From Streptococcus sp. HSISM1 (lineage in GTDB: Bacteria; Bacillota; Bacilli; Lactobacillales; Streptococcaceae): DNA of 48,036 bases. Below the pieces are notes generated by a model. It did not search any database. It was not told where the DNA came from and worked only from the letters and a program-made list of their open reading frames with translations. Location of the stretch: NCBI RefSeq assembly GCF_000448565.1, contig NZ_CM002128.1, forward strand, positions 1,047,114 to 1,095,149, read 5' to 3'. Below, in pieces: positions 1 through 10,124 of the stretch (position 1 is the first letter of the stretch; every line of letters begins with the position of its first letter). A program made the position numbers and the translations under genes.

Positions 1-105
1 AGAGAGCATGATCGTATCTGCTGGGAAATCGGCCATAGTATTCAAATCAAACCACAACTTCTAGCAGACTTCGTACAAGCGACTTTTGCAGATATTTTAG
101 AATAA
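1..105 (+). CDS. 3' end of an unidentified gene (partial)
   Basis: The first 34 codons of frame 1 are open and end at TAA 103-105, directly followed by TGA. The other two forward frames contain stops within this stretch. The visible tail is a mixed hydrophobic/charged segment containing CWEIGHSIQIKP and ending FADILE. I do not recognise the family. The gene runs off the left edge and its stop lies 22 bases before the next start, so the two genes may be co-transcribed. Confidence 0.5.
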   Translation, partial: REHDRICWEIGHSIQIKPQLLADFVQATFADILE

Positions 106-127
106 TGACAGAGAAGGAGACAAGATT

Positions 128-750
128 GTGAAACTATATTTATTCGACACGGACGGACAGAATGGAATGAAGAAGGACGTTTTCAGGGATCAAATGGCGA
201 TTCTCCGCTGTTACCGGCCTCTATTCATCAGCTTGAAAAATTAGGAAAGCACCTAGCTACTGTTCCTTTTGATGCAGCCTTTGCAAGTGATCTGCCACGA
301 ACAGTCCATACCGCACAGATCATTCTCGATCAATTGGAGACACCTCTAGAATTGCAAGCAACGCCTGCTCTTCGTGAATGGAATTTGGGAAAATTAGAAG
401 GAGCTAAAATTTCTACCATTTCAGCTATCTATCCCCAACAAATGGATGCCTTTCGCCATAACCTAGCTCGCTTTCAAAATGAAATCTTTGATGCAGAATC
501 TGTCTATGAAACGACCAAACGTACCTGTGATTTTATAAAAAGCCTGAAAGGAAAAGAGCTCGATACTGTTCTCATCGTTGGACATGGGGCTAATTTGACA
601 GCTTCTATTCGAACCTTGCTTGGTTATGAAACAGGAGAACTCCGCAAAAATGGCGGACTAGATAATGCCAGCGTGACGATTCTGACAACAGATGATTTTG
701 AGCATTATCACTTAGATACTTGGAACGACACCTCTTATATGGAAGACTAA
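128..750 (+). pseudogene. Histidine phosphatase / phosphoglycerate mutase family protein, frameshifted near its start
   Basis: The start is GTG 128 behind an AAGGAGA-type ribosome site (113-120). The opening V-K-L-Y-L is in frame 2, but the catalytic R-H-G motif (codons from 145) and everything downstream to TAA 748-750 are in frame 1. One missing base near 143 (for example TTT read as TT) restores a 207-residue protein, the usual size for this family. The phosphohistidine motif RHGRTEWNEEGRFQG and the late GHGAN motif are intact. Members hydrolyse phosphate esters or act as cofactor-dependent phosphoglycerate mutase-like enzymes; the substrate cannot be told. It ends in a terminator shared with lysS. 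The frameshift is probably a base-call error, because eleven other genes here show the same kind of lesion. Confidence 0.8.
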
Positions 751-778
751 AAAACACTGATCTTGCGATCAGTGTTTT
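751..778. terminator. Bidirectional terminator between the mutase-like gene and lysS
   Basis: A perfect hairpin, AAAACACTGATC / GATCAGTGTTTT with a TTGC loop, begins immediately after the stop of the upstream gene. It has T-rich sequence on both sides, so it can end both convergent transcripts. Confidence 0.9.
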
Positions 779-786
779 CTTTTAGC

Positions 787-2492
<1,706 letters not shown>

Positions 2493-2495
2493 GCA

Positions 2496-2541
2496 AAAAG
2501 GAGCGTGGAGAATCTTAAACCATTCATCCTGACTCGCTCCT
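2496..2541 (-). terminator. Terminator of the MacAB-like ABC operon
   Basis: On the minus strand, AGGAGCG (2535-2541) pairs with CGCTCCT (2498-2504) across a long loop and is followed by TTTTTG. It lies just after the permease stop. Confidence 0.75.
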
Positions 2542-2546
2542 ATTTT

Positions 2547-3884
2547 TTATTCATAACGCAGTGCTTCGATCGGATTTAACTTAGAAGCCTTATTCGCTGG
2601 TAAAATTCCAAAGATGATGCCTACAAAAGCAGAGAAAATAATACTACCGATAGCAACATTTAAGGAAATAATCGGCGGGCCTTCTAGGGAGGATGCAGCA
2701 AGTGTAGTAATCAAGCTATTCACACCATAAGCAAGGCCAAGTCCAATCAGTCCACCAATGATGGTCAAGACCATCGACTCAATCAAAAATTGAACCAAAA
2801 TCTTACCTCGGGTTGCTCCCAATGCTTTGCGAAGTCCAATTTCTCTCGTTCGCTCAGTGATAGAAACCAACATGATATTCATGACTCCAATCCCACCAAC
2901 TAAGAGAGAAATCCCAGCAATAGCTCCGATGACTGATGTCATAATTCCTACTACTTTATTGGTTTCCTCTAGGATGCTATCCAAATTAAAGATTTGAAAT
3001 TCTCCCTGGCGAACACCTGAAAGTTCTGTTAACTTTTGAGCAGCTTCGATCCCAACAGATTTGATTTCTTTCACATTTGGAACATGAACGACAATGTTCT
3101 GAATCTCGTCTGTTCCAAATTCAGAAGCCAGCTGGGTATTGGCCATCAAGGCACTTCCACCTGAAGAAGCTCCATAGAGGGCTGTCCCTGCATTTGGATC
3201 CTTGAAAATTCCAACGACACGATAATTGTTGTCCCCAACAGAGACCACCTGATTCAGTGGATTCTCCGTTCCAAATAATTGTTGAGCCAATCCTTCATCA
3301 AGGAGCACCACCCGTGAGAAATTACTATAGTCTGAAGGGGTTAATTTTCGTCCAGATAAGAGCTCAACCTTTTTGACAGAAAAATAGGTCTCATTTACCC
3401 CTTGGATGTTCACACCGTCTGCTTTTTTCTTTTGAAAAGCAATGGTTGCATTGGAGGTATTGCTAACATAGTAACCATCGATGCCTTGAATCTTGGTTAA
3501 TTTCTTAACCCAAGATTCTTGCACAACTGGCGGTGCTTCTTGGACTTGACCATCAACATCTTCAGCGTTTTCTCCATCCATATCCGACGGAGCAGCCATC
3601 CCTCGGTCTTCAGCTGCAGGGCCACTTTCGCCTCCGCCTTCTCCTGTATCTTCAGAAGGGCCAATATTGATCCCAGTCACATAGCCACTCTTGTTGGGAG
3701 AATAAGAGATTTGTACATACTCTTGGTCCTTGGTGAAGGTCTTGGTGACACCAGCTTTCATACCATCTCCCAGAGCCATGATGACAACGACAGAAGCAAC
3801 CCCAATAATGATCCCCACCATGGTCAAGAAAGACCGTAATTTATGGCTCATAATTGAGCTGATCGCAAATTTCCAATTTTGCAT
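2547..3884 (-). CDS. ABC transporter permease, MacB/FtsX type
   Basis: This 445-residue membrane subunit belongs to a MacAB-like efflux pump. It has an N-terminal transmembrane helix (about residues 18-40), a long extracytoplasmic MacB-type domain, and three C-terminal helices (about 315-440). The conserved TERTREIGLRKALGATR coupling segment and the terminal P-I-E-A-L-R-Y-E signature are present. The extracytoplasmic domain carries a low-complexity Gly/Glu/Asp/Pro-rich insert (about residues 75-118). The start overlaps the ATPase stop (shared base 3884), so translation is coupled. From memory, the equivalent pneumococcal operon (SP_0785-0787) exports antimicrobial peptides and drugs; substrates here are inferred. 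Confidence 0.92.
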   Translation of the reverse strand: MQNWKFAISSIMSHKLRSFLTMVGIIIGVASVVVIMALGDGMKAGVTKTFTKDQEYVQISYSPNKSGYVTGINIGPSEDTGEGGGESGPAAEDRGMAAPSDMDGENAEDVDGQVQEAPPVVQESWVKKLTKIQGIDGYYVSNTSNATIAFQKKKADGVNIQGVNETYFSVKKVELLSGRKLTPSDYSNFSRVVLLDEGLAQQLFGTENPLNQVVSVGDNNYRVVGIFKDPNAGTALYGASSGGSALMANTQLASEFGTDEIQNIVVHVPNVKEIKSVGIEAAQKLTELSGVRQGEFQIFNLDSILEETNKVVGIMTSVIGAIAGISLLVGGIGVMNIMLVSITERTREIGLRKALGATRGKILVQFLIESMVLTIIGGLIGLGLAYGVNSLITTLAASSLEGPPIISLNVAIGSIIFSAFVGIIFGILPANKASKLNPIEALRYE

Positions 3885-4579
3885 TAGGTCCCCCTTTCCA
3901 GCTTGCTATCTGAGGAGATCAGTCCATCACGAATGACAATGCGACGATGCGCAAAGGCTGCAATTTCTGGCTCGTGTGTAACCATGATAATGGTTTTTCC
4001 TTCTTGGTTTAGCTTGGTTAACAAGTCCATTATTTGCTCCCCTGTCTTGGTATCTAGGGCTCCAGTCGGCTCATCTGCTAAGACAATGGCTGGCTGATTG
4101 ACGAGAGCTCGAGCGATCGCAACCCGCTGTTTTTGACCCCCTGAGAGCTCTGAAGGCAAATGGTGCATGCGAGAATGGAGCTCTACCTTTTCAAGGTACT
4201 GCTCAGCTAATTCTTTCCGTTTAGCAGGATGAACTCCTGCATAAATGAGAGGCAGTTCCACATTTTGAAAGGCATTGAGCTTAGAGAGAAGAAAGAATTG
4301 TTGAAAGACAAAACCGATCTGTTCATTTCGAACACGTGCTAATTTTTTCTCACTGAGATTTCCAACCTCCTGACCTTCTAGGAAATACTCTCCGCTGGTC
4401 GGGCGGTCCAACAAGCCAATGACGTTCATCAAGGTCGATTTCCCTGAGCCAGATGGACCCATAATGGCCACAAATTCTCCCTCTTCGACTTCTAAATCGA
4501 TGTCTTTTAAGACACGAAGTTCCTGGTCCCCGTTTTTATAGGTTTTATTGATTCCTTTTAGTTCAATCAATTTTGTCAT
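3884..4579 (-). CDS. ABC transporter ATP-binding protein, MacB/LolD type
   Basis: This 231-residue ATPase powers the pump. Visible motifs are Walker A GPSGSGKST, the Q-loop FVFQQF, the signature LSGGQKQR, Walker B IVLADEPTGALD and the switch H (VTHE). I chose ATG 4579 (MTKLIELKG) rather than an in-frame start 12 codons earlier because family members begin at this point. Its start lies inside the end of the adaptor gene (17-base overlap), which supports translational coupling. It forms an operon with the adaptor upstream and the permease downstream. Confidence 0.93.
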   Translation of the reverse strand: MTKLIELKGINKTYKNGDQELRVLKDIDLEVEEGEFVAIMGPSGSGKSTLMNVIGLLDRPTSGEYFLEGQEVGNLSEKKLARVRNEQIGFVFQQFFLLSKLNAFQNVELPLIYAGVHPAKRKELAEQYLEKVELHSRMHHLPSELSGGQKQRVAIARALVNQPAIVLADEPTGALDTKTGEQIMDLLTKLNQEGKTIIMVTHEPEIAAFAHRRIVIRDGLISSDSKLERGT

Positions 4580-5720
4580 ATTTTCCGATCTCTTTTCCAT
4601 CTTCCAGTTTCTCATTAGGATTCACAATAACTTGAGCATCTTTCTTCAAGCCTGACAAGATTTCCTGGTTTTCAGCATCGGCGTTACCAAGCGTCACTTT
4701 TACTTTCCTAGCCTTGCCATTTTCGACCGTCCATACATAGCTGGTATCCCCATCAGCCATGACACTTGTCACGGGAACAAGGGGATGTTGAGTAGAACTT
4801 TTGACTTCAATATTGACAGAAAATCCTTGTTTGAGTTCCCCAATCTCACTGGTAATATCCACTGTGAATGGGTACTTGGCTCCACCGCTTCCTTGTGTTC
4901 CACCCGCTGCATTGGCACCTGCTTGACCCGCGTCGGTCGGATAGTTGGCTACATAAGAAATCTTTCCTGTCCAGGTTTTATCCGGATAAACCTTGGAAGT
5001 GAGGACCACTTCCTGACCTTCAGAGATATTGGCCAAATTGTATTCAGACAACTCCCCTTTGACTTGTAAATTCCCGTTGCTCACAATGTGAACCAGAGTT
5101 TGGTTGGTCCCTGTAGTCGATTTTGAAACATCTTTATTGACTTCGACCACGGTACCATCTGTATTACTCCTAACTGTTGTCGCATCCAGAAGAGCTTTAG
5201 CCTTGTTCATATTATCAACCGCATCTGACTTGGCATCTCGTAAATCGCTAGCTTGAGAATCGACTGTTCGTTGGGTCTGCGAAGCTGATTTGGCATCTGC
5301 TTCTTCATCGCCTGTCGTATCAATGGTCACACCATTTGTCAGTAAGTCATTTAACTGACGGTCTGCCTTATTGACAGCACGAACGGCTGCATCATAAGCG
5401 GTTTGGGCCTCTGTACTACTATACTGAACAATTGGCTGACCGGCCGTCACTTGATCTCCTACATTGACCAAAATCGACTGCAAATCCCCTTTGGTTCCAT
5501 CAAAATAGACATACTGTTCCTGGTTGGCAGTGACTTTCCCAGTTAACAAGACCGAAGAAGCGATCGATCCATCCTTGACCGTTTGCACCATTGGAGTTTC
5601 TTTCGTGATTGCTTGATCAGGAGTACTTGGGTGCGAAAACATCATCACACTTCCTGTTCCAATCACCACAATTGCTGCACCTGCAGCCGTAAATAGTTGC
5701 CATTTTTTCAATTTCTTCAT
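4563..5720 (-). CDS. Efflux adaptor, HlyD/MacA-like membrane fusion protein
   Basis: This 385-residue protein has a single N-terminal membrane anchor (about residues 8-30), then a lipoyl-like half (VNVGDQVTAGQPIV), an alpha-helical hairpin (about residues 105-180) and the returning lipoyl half (TVRSNTDGTVVEVN). Beta-barrel and membrane-proximal domains complete it. It contains an Ala/Gly-rich loop near residues 265-282. In Gram-positive bacteria such adaptors sit on the outer face of the membrane and link the MacB-like permease to the envelope. It is the first gene of the three-gene operon. Confidence 0.92.
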   Translation of the reverse strand: MKKLKKWQLFTAAGAAIVVIGTGSVMMFSHPSTPDQAITKETPMVQTVKDGSIASSVLLTGKVTANQEQYVYFDGTKGDLQSILVNVGDQVTAGQPIVQYSSTEAQTAYDAAVRAVNKADRQLNDLLTNGVTIDTTGDEEADAKSASQTQRTVDSQASDLRDAKSDAVDNMNKAKALLDATTVRSNTDGTVVEVNKDVSKSTTGTNQTLVHIVSNGNLQVKGELSEYNLANISEGQEVVLTSKVYPDKTWTGKISYVANYPTDAGQAGANAAGGTQGSGGAKYPFTVDITSEIGELKQGFSVNIEVKSSTQHPLVPVTSVMADGDTSYVWTVENGKARKVKVTLGNADAENQEILSGLKKDAQVIVNPNEKLEDGKEIGKYDKID

Positions 5721-5760
5721 CGTTTTTCTCCATCAAAGAAAGCGTTTTATTCTATACCAT

Positions 5761-5769
5761 AGTATACCA
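5761..5769 (-). promoter_or_regulatory. Extended -10 promoter of the ABC efflux operon
   Basis: On the minus strand TGGTATACT forms an extended -10 (TGn-TATACT) about 40 bases before the adaptor ATG. The -35 is poor. The stretch AGAAAGCGTTTTAT (5737-5750), between promoter and start, has the core of a catabolite-response element but mismatches at its ends, so I give that only low weight. Confidence 0.6.
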
Positions 5770-5841
5770 TATTTCCTTACTTTTCTATCTAAATTTGACA
5801 CGGCAAAATGAAATTTAAATGCTTGGTAACATGCTAAACCC

Positions 5842-5870
5842 TTGACTTTTGTAACAGTTGATATTACAAT
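5842..5870 (+). promoter_or_regulatory. gor promoter with an overlapping dyad
   Basis: TTGACT (5842-5847), a 17-base spacer and TACAAT (5865-5870) form a near-consensus sigma-70 promoter. An inverted repeat TTGTAA-N9-TTACAA (5849-5854 / 5864-5869) fills the spacer and overlaps the -10, a position expected for a repressor site. Confidence 0.85.
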
Positions 5871-5899
5871 CAAACTGAAATCCCATTTAGGAGGAAAAC

Positions 5900-7249
5900 A
5901 TGAAAGAATTTGATATTATTTCAATCGGTGGAGGTAGTGGAGGAATCGCTACAATGAACCGGGCTGGGGAGCACGGAGCTCAGGCTGCCGTCATTGAAGA
6001 AAAACAATTGGGTGGCACCTGTGTCAACAGAGGATGTGTGCCTAAAAAGATTATGTGGTACGGTGCACAAATTGCAGAAGCTATTCGCGATTATGGACCA
6101 GACTATGGATTTACTTCTGAACAAACAAGATTTGATTTTGCAACCTTAAGAAAGAATCGCGAAGCCTATATTGACCGTTCCCGTAATTCCTATGATGGCA
6201 GTTTCAAACGCAATGGGGTTGAACGAATTGAAGGACGTGCCCGTTTTGTGGATGCTCATACGGTTGAGGTAAATGGAGAAACCATTAAGGCCAAGCATAT
6301 CGTAATTGCGACCGGTGCCCATCCCTTTATTCCTTCTGTTCCTGGAGCTGAATTTGGCGAAACTTCTGATGATGTCTTTGCTTGGGAAAAACTGCCAAGT
6401 TCCGTTGCCATTATTGGAGCTGGCTACATCGCGGTGGAGCTAGCTGGTGTGCTCCATGCCCTTGGTGTTCAGACCGATCTCTTCGTTCGCGGTGATCGTC
6501 CCTTAAGAAAGTTTGATTCCTACATTATCGATGGCTTAATGGAAGAAATGGAAAAACAAAACCTTCCGCTTCACAAACATAAGGTTCCTATGAAGCTTGA
6601 AAAATTAGCAGACGGTCGTGTGAAGATTTATTTTGAGGATATGACCAGCCACGTGGCAGATCATGTTATCTGGGCAACAGGACGAAAACCAAATGTCCAG
6701 GATCTCAATCTAGAAGCTGTAGGCGTCACCTTAAATGAAAAAGGATTCATTGCAGTGGATGAATACCAGAACACAGTTATTCCAGGAATCTATGCTCTTG
6801 GGGATGTCACAGGAGAAAAAGAGTTGACTCCTGTCGCTATTAAAGCTGGACGCACTCTTTCTGAACGACTATTCAATGGAAAAGTCAATGCCAAAATGGA
6901 TTATACAAACATCCCAACCGTTGTCTTTTCTCACCCTGCTATTGGAACCGTTGGCCTAACGGAGGAAGAAGCCCAGCAAACTTATGGTAAAGAGAATATC
7001 AAAGTCTATACTTCTCAATTTGCTTCCATGTACACCGCTGTTACCCAACACCGCCAGCAAGCAAAATTCAAACTCATCACTGTTGGTCCCGAAGAAAGGG
7101 TCGTTGGCCTTCATGGTCTTGGCTACGGAGTCGATGAAATGATCCAAGGATTTGCAGTTGCTATCAAGATGGGAGCGACAAAAGCCGATTTCGACGCAAC
7201 CGTCGCCATTCACCCAACCGGATCCGAAGAATTTGTGACAATGAGATAA
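5900..7249 (+). CDS. gor: Glutathione-disulfide reductase
   Basis: This 449-residue FAD/NADPH enzyme reduces glutathione disulfide to glutathione in the cytosol. Visible are the FAD-binding GGGSGG near the N-terminus, the redox-active pair in [13 protein letters not shown], the NADPH-binding [11 protein letters not shown], the second FAD motif YALGDVTG, and the C-terminal catalytic HPTGSEE. The ATG at 5900 follows AGGAGG (5889-5894). It diverges from the MacAB-like operon, a neighbourhood that (from memory) matches pneumococcus. The first 175-bp repeat copy lies 7 bases after its stop and can supply its terminator. Confidence 0.96.
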   Translation: MKEFDIISIGGGSGGIATMNRAGEHGAQAAVIEEKQLGGTCVNRGCVPKKIMWYGAQIAEAIRDYGPDYGFTSEQTRFDFATLRKNREAYIDRSRNSYDGSFKRNGVERIEGRARFVDAHTVEVNGETIKAKHIVIATGAHPFIPSVPGAEFGETSDDVFAWEKLPSSVAIIGAGYIAVELAGVLHALGVQTDLFVRGDRPLRKFDSYIIDGLMEEMEKQNLPLHKHKVPMKLEKLADGRVKIYFEDMTSHVADHVIWATGRKPNVQDLNLEAVGVTLNEKGFIAVDEYQNTVIPGIYALGDVTGEKELTPVAIKAGRTLSERLFNGKVNAKMDYTNIPTVVFSHPAIGTVGLTEEEAQQTYGKENIKVYTSQFASMYTAVTQHRQQAKFKLITVGPEERVVGLHGLGYGVDEMIQGFAVAIKMGATKADFDATVAIHPTGSEEFVTMR

Positions 7250-7255
7250 AAATAA

Positions 7256-7430
7256 GAGGCTGGGACAAAAGTCCTAGCCTCTCAATTGTCTTTGAATTGT
7301 CGAGCAAGACGCAGTGGTTAAGTGGGCTCTACTACGCTGATTTCATCAGCTTTTACAGCCCTACTTAACTGTGCGGAGGTGGGACGACGAAATCGAATTC
7401 TAACGAATTACCGATTTCTGTCCCACTCTC
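7256..7430 (+). repeat. 175-bp structured intergenic repeat, copy 1
   Basis: This is one of three near-identical copies (others 15377-15551 and, inverted, 40588-40762). The ends are imperfect inverted repeats (GAGGCTGGGACA / TGTCCCACTCTC). It folds as three hairpins: an 11-bp stem with AAAA loop at the 5' end; a central stem GTTAAGT/ACTTAAC enclosing GCTGAT-TTC-ATCAGC; and a long 3' stem (GTGGGAC...GAAATCG / CGATTTC...GTCCCAC) followed by a T-rich run, which is a good intrinsic terminator. It sits just behind gor in the same orientation. Confidence 0.93.
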
Positions 7431-7441
7431 TTTTTCTTTGT

Positions 7442-8173
7442 TTATGGTAAGATGGCAATGGCACGGACAGGTGAACCAGTTGCCTTGTCCCAGTGAGGGA
7501 AAGCAATCGAAATCAAGGCACCTACAGCTGGAACTTGGTCCAATTGGTTCAAGACTTCAACTTGGTAGATATTTTGTTCCAAGAGGTAGTATTCATTGAC
7601 CAAGCCATGCTCTGCTGCTGGAATACCTGCATCTGTATCGAAGGTTTCATGACCCACAGCCTTAACATGGCGTTCATGAATCAAGAATTCCAAGGCTTCA
7701 CGGCTCCATCCTGGACTTTGTTGAACCCCATTTTCATCAAGATTGCGCATAGCATCTTGATCTGGCCAACGTTTTGACCAATCACTGCGGAAGGCAACAA
7801 AAGCACCCTCAGCAATTTGTCCATGCTCTGCCTCAAAGTCTAAGATATCTTGTTTACTCAAGATAAAGTTTGGATTGGCAGCAACTTCTTTAGACTTGTC
7901 GATAACATAGAGTGGCAAGAGGAGATCTTTGAGGTCAATCTCATCCAACCAACGACCACCTTCTACAAAGTGAATCGGTGCATCAATATGCGTTCCGTAT
8001 TGACCAACCACTGTAAATTTTTGAACATGGAAACCATCTTTTAATGTGAAAAGATCTTCTTGTTGCAAAGCAGGAAGGGCTGGGAAGTGTGGACTTTCCG
8101 CATTGATTTGGTGACTCAAGTCCACCCATTTTTTAGCTTGCAATTCTTTATAAATACTTAGTAAATCTGACAT
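7442..8173 (-). CDS. Cyclase-family (kynurenine formamidase-like) metal-dependent hydrolase
   Basis: This 243-residue protein belongs to the cyclase/KynB-like family (PF04199). The diagnostic metal-binding motif is present as YGTHIDAPIHF near residue 60, with a second histidine cluster around AVGHETFDTDAG near residue 172. Characterised members hydrolyse amide or lactone bonds (N-formylkynurenine, for example), but the substrate here is unknown. It lies 12 bases downstream of the MetE-like gene on the same strand and is probably co-transcribed from the promoter at 9378-9406. No other kynurenine-pathway gene is nearby, so a formamidase role is doubtful. Confidence 0.85.
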   Translation of the reverse strand: MSDLLSIYKELQAKKWVDLSHQINAESPHFPALPALQQEDLFTLKDGFHVQKFTVVGQYGTHIDAPIHFVEGGRWLDEIDLKDLLLPLYVIDKSKEVAANPNFILSKQDILDFEAEHGQIAEGAFVAFRSDWSKRWPDQDAMRNLDENGVQQSPGWSREALEFLIHERHVKAVGHETFDTDAGIPAAEHGLVNEYYLLEQNIYQVEVLNQLDQVPAVGALISIAFPHWDKATGSPVRAIAILP

Positions 8174-8185
8174 GTTTCTTCCTCC

Positions 8186-9328
8186 TTATTCGCCCCAAAC
8201 TTCAGCGACAATTTCCTTAATCAAACCGATTTTTTTCCATTGGTCTTCTTCTGTCAAAATGTTTCCTTCTTCTGTCGAAGCAAAGCCACACTGAGTAGAC
8301 AGGTAAAGATTTTCCAACGGTACATACTGACTCGCTTCTTTAATACGAGCAATCACTTCGTCCTTATTCTCCAGTTGACCACTCTTAGATGTCAAGAGGC
8401 CTAACACCACTCCTTTACCAGGGGTTACTTCTGCAAGTGGTTCAAAACCACCAGCCCGATCGGTATCAAACTCTAGGAAGTAAGCATTAACGGCTTCTTC
8501 TCCAAGGAGTTCTTTGGCAATCGGCGCATAGCCACCTGATGAAGCCCAAGTGGAATGGAAGTTCCCACGACAAACGTGCGTATTGACGGTCAAACCAGCT
8601 GGAACATTTTGGTAGACATCGTTGTTAAAGGTCAAGAAGAGATCAGCGAGTTCCCGGCGAACCTCATCTTTTGACTTGCCTTGAGCTGCTCCCCAAGCCG
8701 TCAAGAAATTATCATCTACCAAGACACCCCAAGTACAATCATCTACTTGAAGAGTCCGAAGACCTGCATCATACAAATCTTGAATCACTTGAAGATAGGC
8801 TTGCTTGATGTCTTCACGAACAGCCGCAAAATCAGGATAGATGGTATTCAATTGTTCTACATGTTCTGCATCACGGATCAATTCAAAATAGAATTGTGCA
8901 GGTGCTGGAATGGTATATTTAGCCTCTACACCATCTACATCTGCCACAAGATCCCGCAAGAACTTGTAATGCTCTACAAATGGATGATTGGCTCCTGTGA
9001 TTTTTCCAACGACAAGCGCTGAGTCCGCCTTGGTTGTTTCATCATGGAATTGATAGCCTTGAGCAGCTTGGACATGATCAATGCCCCCAAAGCCCCAGAA
9101 GAAATCCAAATGCCAATAAGCTCGGCGGAATTCTCCATCAGTTACTGACTTCAGACCAGCGGCAATTTCTTTTTCAACGAGGTCACGAATCGCCTGATCT
9201 TCTACTTTTGTTAAGTCAGCCTGACTGATTTTTCCAGCTGCGAAATCTTCACGAGCCTGAACCAAAGTAGCTGGACGAAGAAATGAACCAACATGGTCTA
9301 CGCGATAAGGTGCATGTGTATGTGTCAA
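8186..9328 (-). CDS. MetE C-terminal-like cobalamin-independent methyltransferase (YxjG/YxjH type)
   Basis: This 380-residue single-domain protein corresponds to the catalytic C-terminal half of methionine synthase MetE. The family's zinc ligands can be placed in NTHVCRGN (His and Cys, about 251 and 253), a glutamate in YFLEFD, and Cys in STQCGFAS (about 347). Family members transfer a methyl group to homocysteine or a related thiol; short forms lacking the N-terminal half may use a different methyl donor. The start is TTG 9328, preceded by GAGGG at 7 bases; no in-frame ATG lies nearby. A MET-box-like site upstream supports a role in methionine metabolism. Confidence 0.88.
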   Translation of the reverse strand: MTHTHAPYRVDHVGSFLRPATLVQAREDFAAGKISQADLTKVEDQAIRDLVEKEIAAGLKSVTDGEFRRAYWHLDFFWGFGGIDHVQAAQGYQFHDETTKADSALVVGKITGANHPFVEHYKFLRDLVADVDGVEAKYTIPAPAQFYFELIRDAEHVEQLNTIYPDFAAVREDIKQAYLQVIQDLYDAGLRTLQVDDCTWGVLVDDNFLTAWGAAQGKSKDEVRRELADLFLTFNNDVYQNVPAGLTVNTHVCRGNFHSTWASSGGYAPIAKELLGEEAVNAYFLEFDTDRAGGFEPLAEVTPGKGVVLGLLTSKSGQLENKDEVIARIKEASQYVPLENLYLSTQCGFASTEEGNILTEEDQWKKIGLIKEIVAEVWGE

Positions 9329-9377
9329 TATGATTCCCTCTTTCCTATAAGTTTTACATTAATTCATCAATGCAACC

Positions 9378-9406
9378 ATTATAGCAGTCCAACACCTGAT
9401 AAACAA
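9378..9406 (-). promoter_or_regulatory. Promoter of the MetE-like/cyclase operon
   Basis: On the minus strand TTGTTT (9401-9406), exactly 17 bases, then TATAAT (9378-9383), with an upstream TGC that also makes it an extended -10. Confidence 0.85.
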
Positions 9407-9439
9407 GGGTTTGGGATAATCTAATATCTTTGATATCTA

Positions 9440-9456
9440 TATAGCCTTAGACTATA
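9440..9456 (-). promoter_or_regulatory. MET-box-like regulator site (MtaR/MetR type)
   Basis: The minus strand reads TATAGTCTAAGGCTATA, matching 13 of the 16 defined positions of the streptococcal MET box TATAGTTTNAAACTATA. It is centred about 45 bases upstream of the -35, a position compatible with activation by a LysR-type regulator. It sits between the MetE-like gene and the ydbC terminator. Confidence 0.6.
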
Positions 9457-9457
9457 A

Positions 9458-9481
9458 CAAAAAAAGAAGTCCTTGAAGGAC
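9458..9481 (-). terminator. Terminator of ydbC
   Basis: The minus-strand hairpin GTCCT-TCA-AGGAC is followed by TTCTTTTTTTG, 9 bases beyond the ydbC stop. Confidence 0.8.
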
Positions 9482-9489
9482 CCCTTTTC

Positions 9490-9702
9490 TTAATTTTTAA
9501 ATGCATCGAGCATGACTTGGAACTCTTCGTTTGTGAGTGTAATGCCTTTCCCCATTTTTGTATGGTCGGGACTCCAGGTCCGGATATCATACTTAGCAGG
9601 AGCACCATTAAAACTCACACGGTTCAATTCTTTGGTCCAACCCTTGTCATTTTCTGACAAGACCAGCAAATGTTCTTCGATTTGGAATGAAAATTCTGCC
9701 AT
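9490..9702 (-). CDS. YdbC family protein, PC4-like single-stranded DNA-binding fold
   Basis: This 70-residue protein matches the YdbC/PC4-like family, homodimers that bind single-stranded nucleic acid. Typical features are the F-x-I-x-E-H-L-x-V-L-S opening, the GWTKELNRVSFNG and KYDIRTWSPDH strands, and the C-terminal helix GKGITLTNEEFQVMLDA. I chose ATG 9702 because AAGGAG precedes it and family members begin M-A-E-F; the open frame extends 29 codons further upstream without support. From memory, a pneumococcal homologue (SP_0782) lies in the same neighbourhood. It is transcribed divergently from the small gene at 9808. Confidence 0.85.
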   Translation of the reverse strand: MAEFSFQIEEHLLVLSENDKGWTKELNRVSFNGAPAKYDIRTWSPDHTKMGKGITLTNEEFQVMLDAFKN

Positions 9703-9740
9703 TTCACGACTCCTTTCTTGCCTTCTCATCTCTAATATTC

Positions 9741-9777
9741 GTAAATCATTTACAAAATCGTTTAAATTATCTATAAT
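9741..9777 (+). promoter_or_regulatory. Promoter of the 9808 gene with a palindrome over the -35
   Basis: TTTACA (9749-9754), 17 bases, TATAAT (9772-9777). The 13-base perfect palindrome GTAAATCATTTAC (9741-9753) overlaps the -35 hexamer in the divergent region between ydbC and the small gene, a plausible operator. Confidence 0.7.
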
Positions 9778-9807
9778 ATATTGTATCAAGTTATGGAGAA
9801 TTTAGCT

Positions 9808-10124
9808 ATGAAAAAATTTCTCGAGATCGTTAAAGACCGAGCAAATGAATTTTTCAATGGAAAAGTCAGTACCCCTGCCCCATTAGAAGATGAGAGAATT
9901 ATTGACATCATTCAACAAGCATTGCGAAAAAACAAGGGGTTCATGTTATTTTTTCAAACAAGAGTTTTACAGGCGATATTGTCAAGTATGACCAAGAACG
10001 CCGACAACTGATCGTGAAAAATTTTAAAAAGAGTATGTCCACGATTATTCGGATTTCTGAGATCCAGAAAATCAGTTTGGTCCCCAATAATATTCGCATC
10101 GCCCAACAAAAAGGAGAGGTTTAA
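9808..10124 (+). pseudogene. Small conserved hypothetical protein (possibly YolD-like), frameshifted
   Basis: The start is ATG 9808 with GGAG 9795-9798. The first half (MKKFLEIVKDRANEFFNGK...) is in frame 1; the remainder, from about KQGVHVIFSNKSFTGDIVKY to the terminal K-G-E-V and TAA 10122-10124, is in frame 3. One extra A in the A6 run at 9927-9932 joins them into a 105-residue protein. The second half alternates beta-strand-like segments (ERRQLIVKNF, TIIRISEIQKISLVP) and weakly resembles YolD-like proteins, but I am unsure of the family. It has its own promoter and is divergent from ydbC. Confidence 0.65.

Noticed and set aside
5737-5750. Catabolite-response element in the ABC operon leader
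   Set aside because: The central AAAGCGTTTT fits, but both outer positions deviate from the consensus, so it is not listed as a feature of its own.
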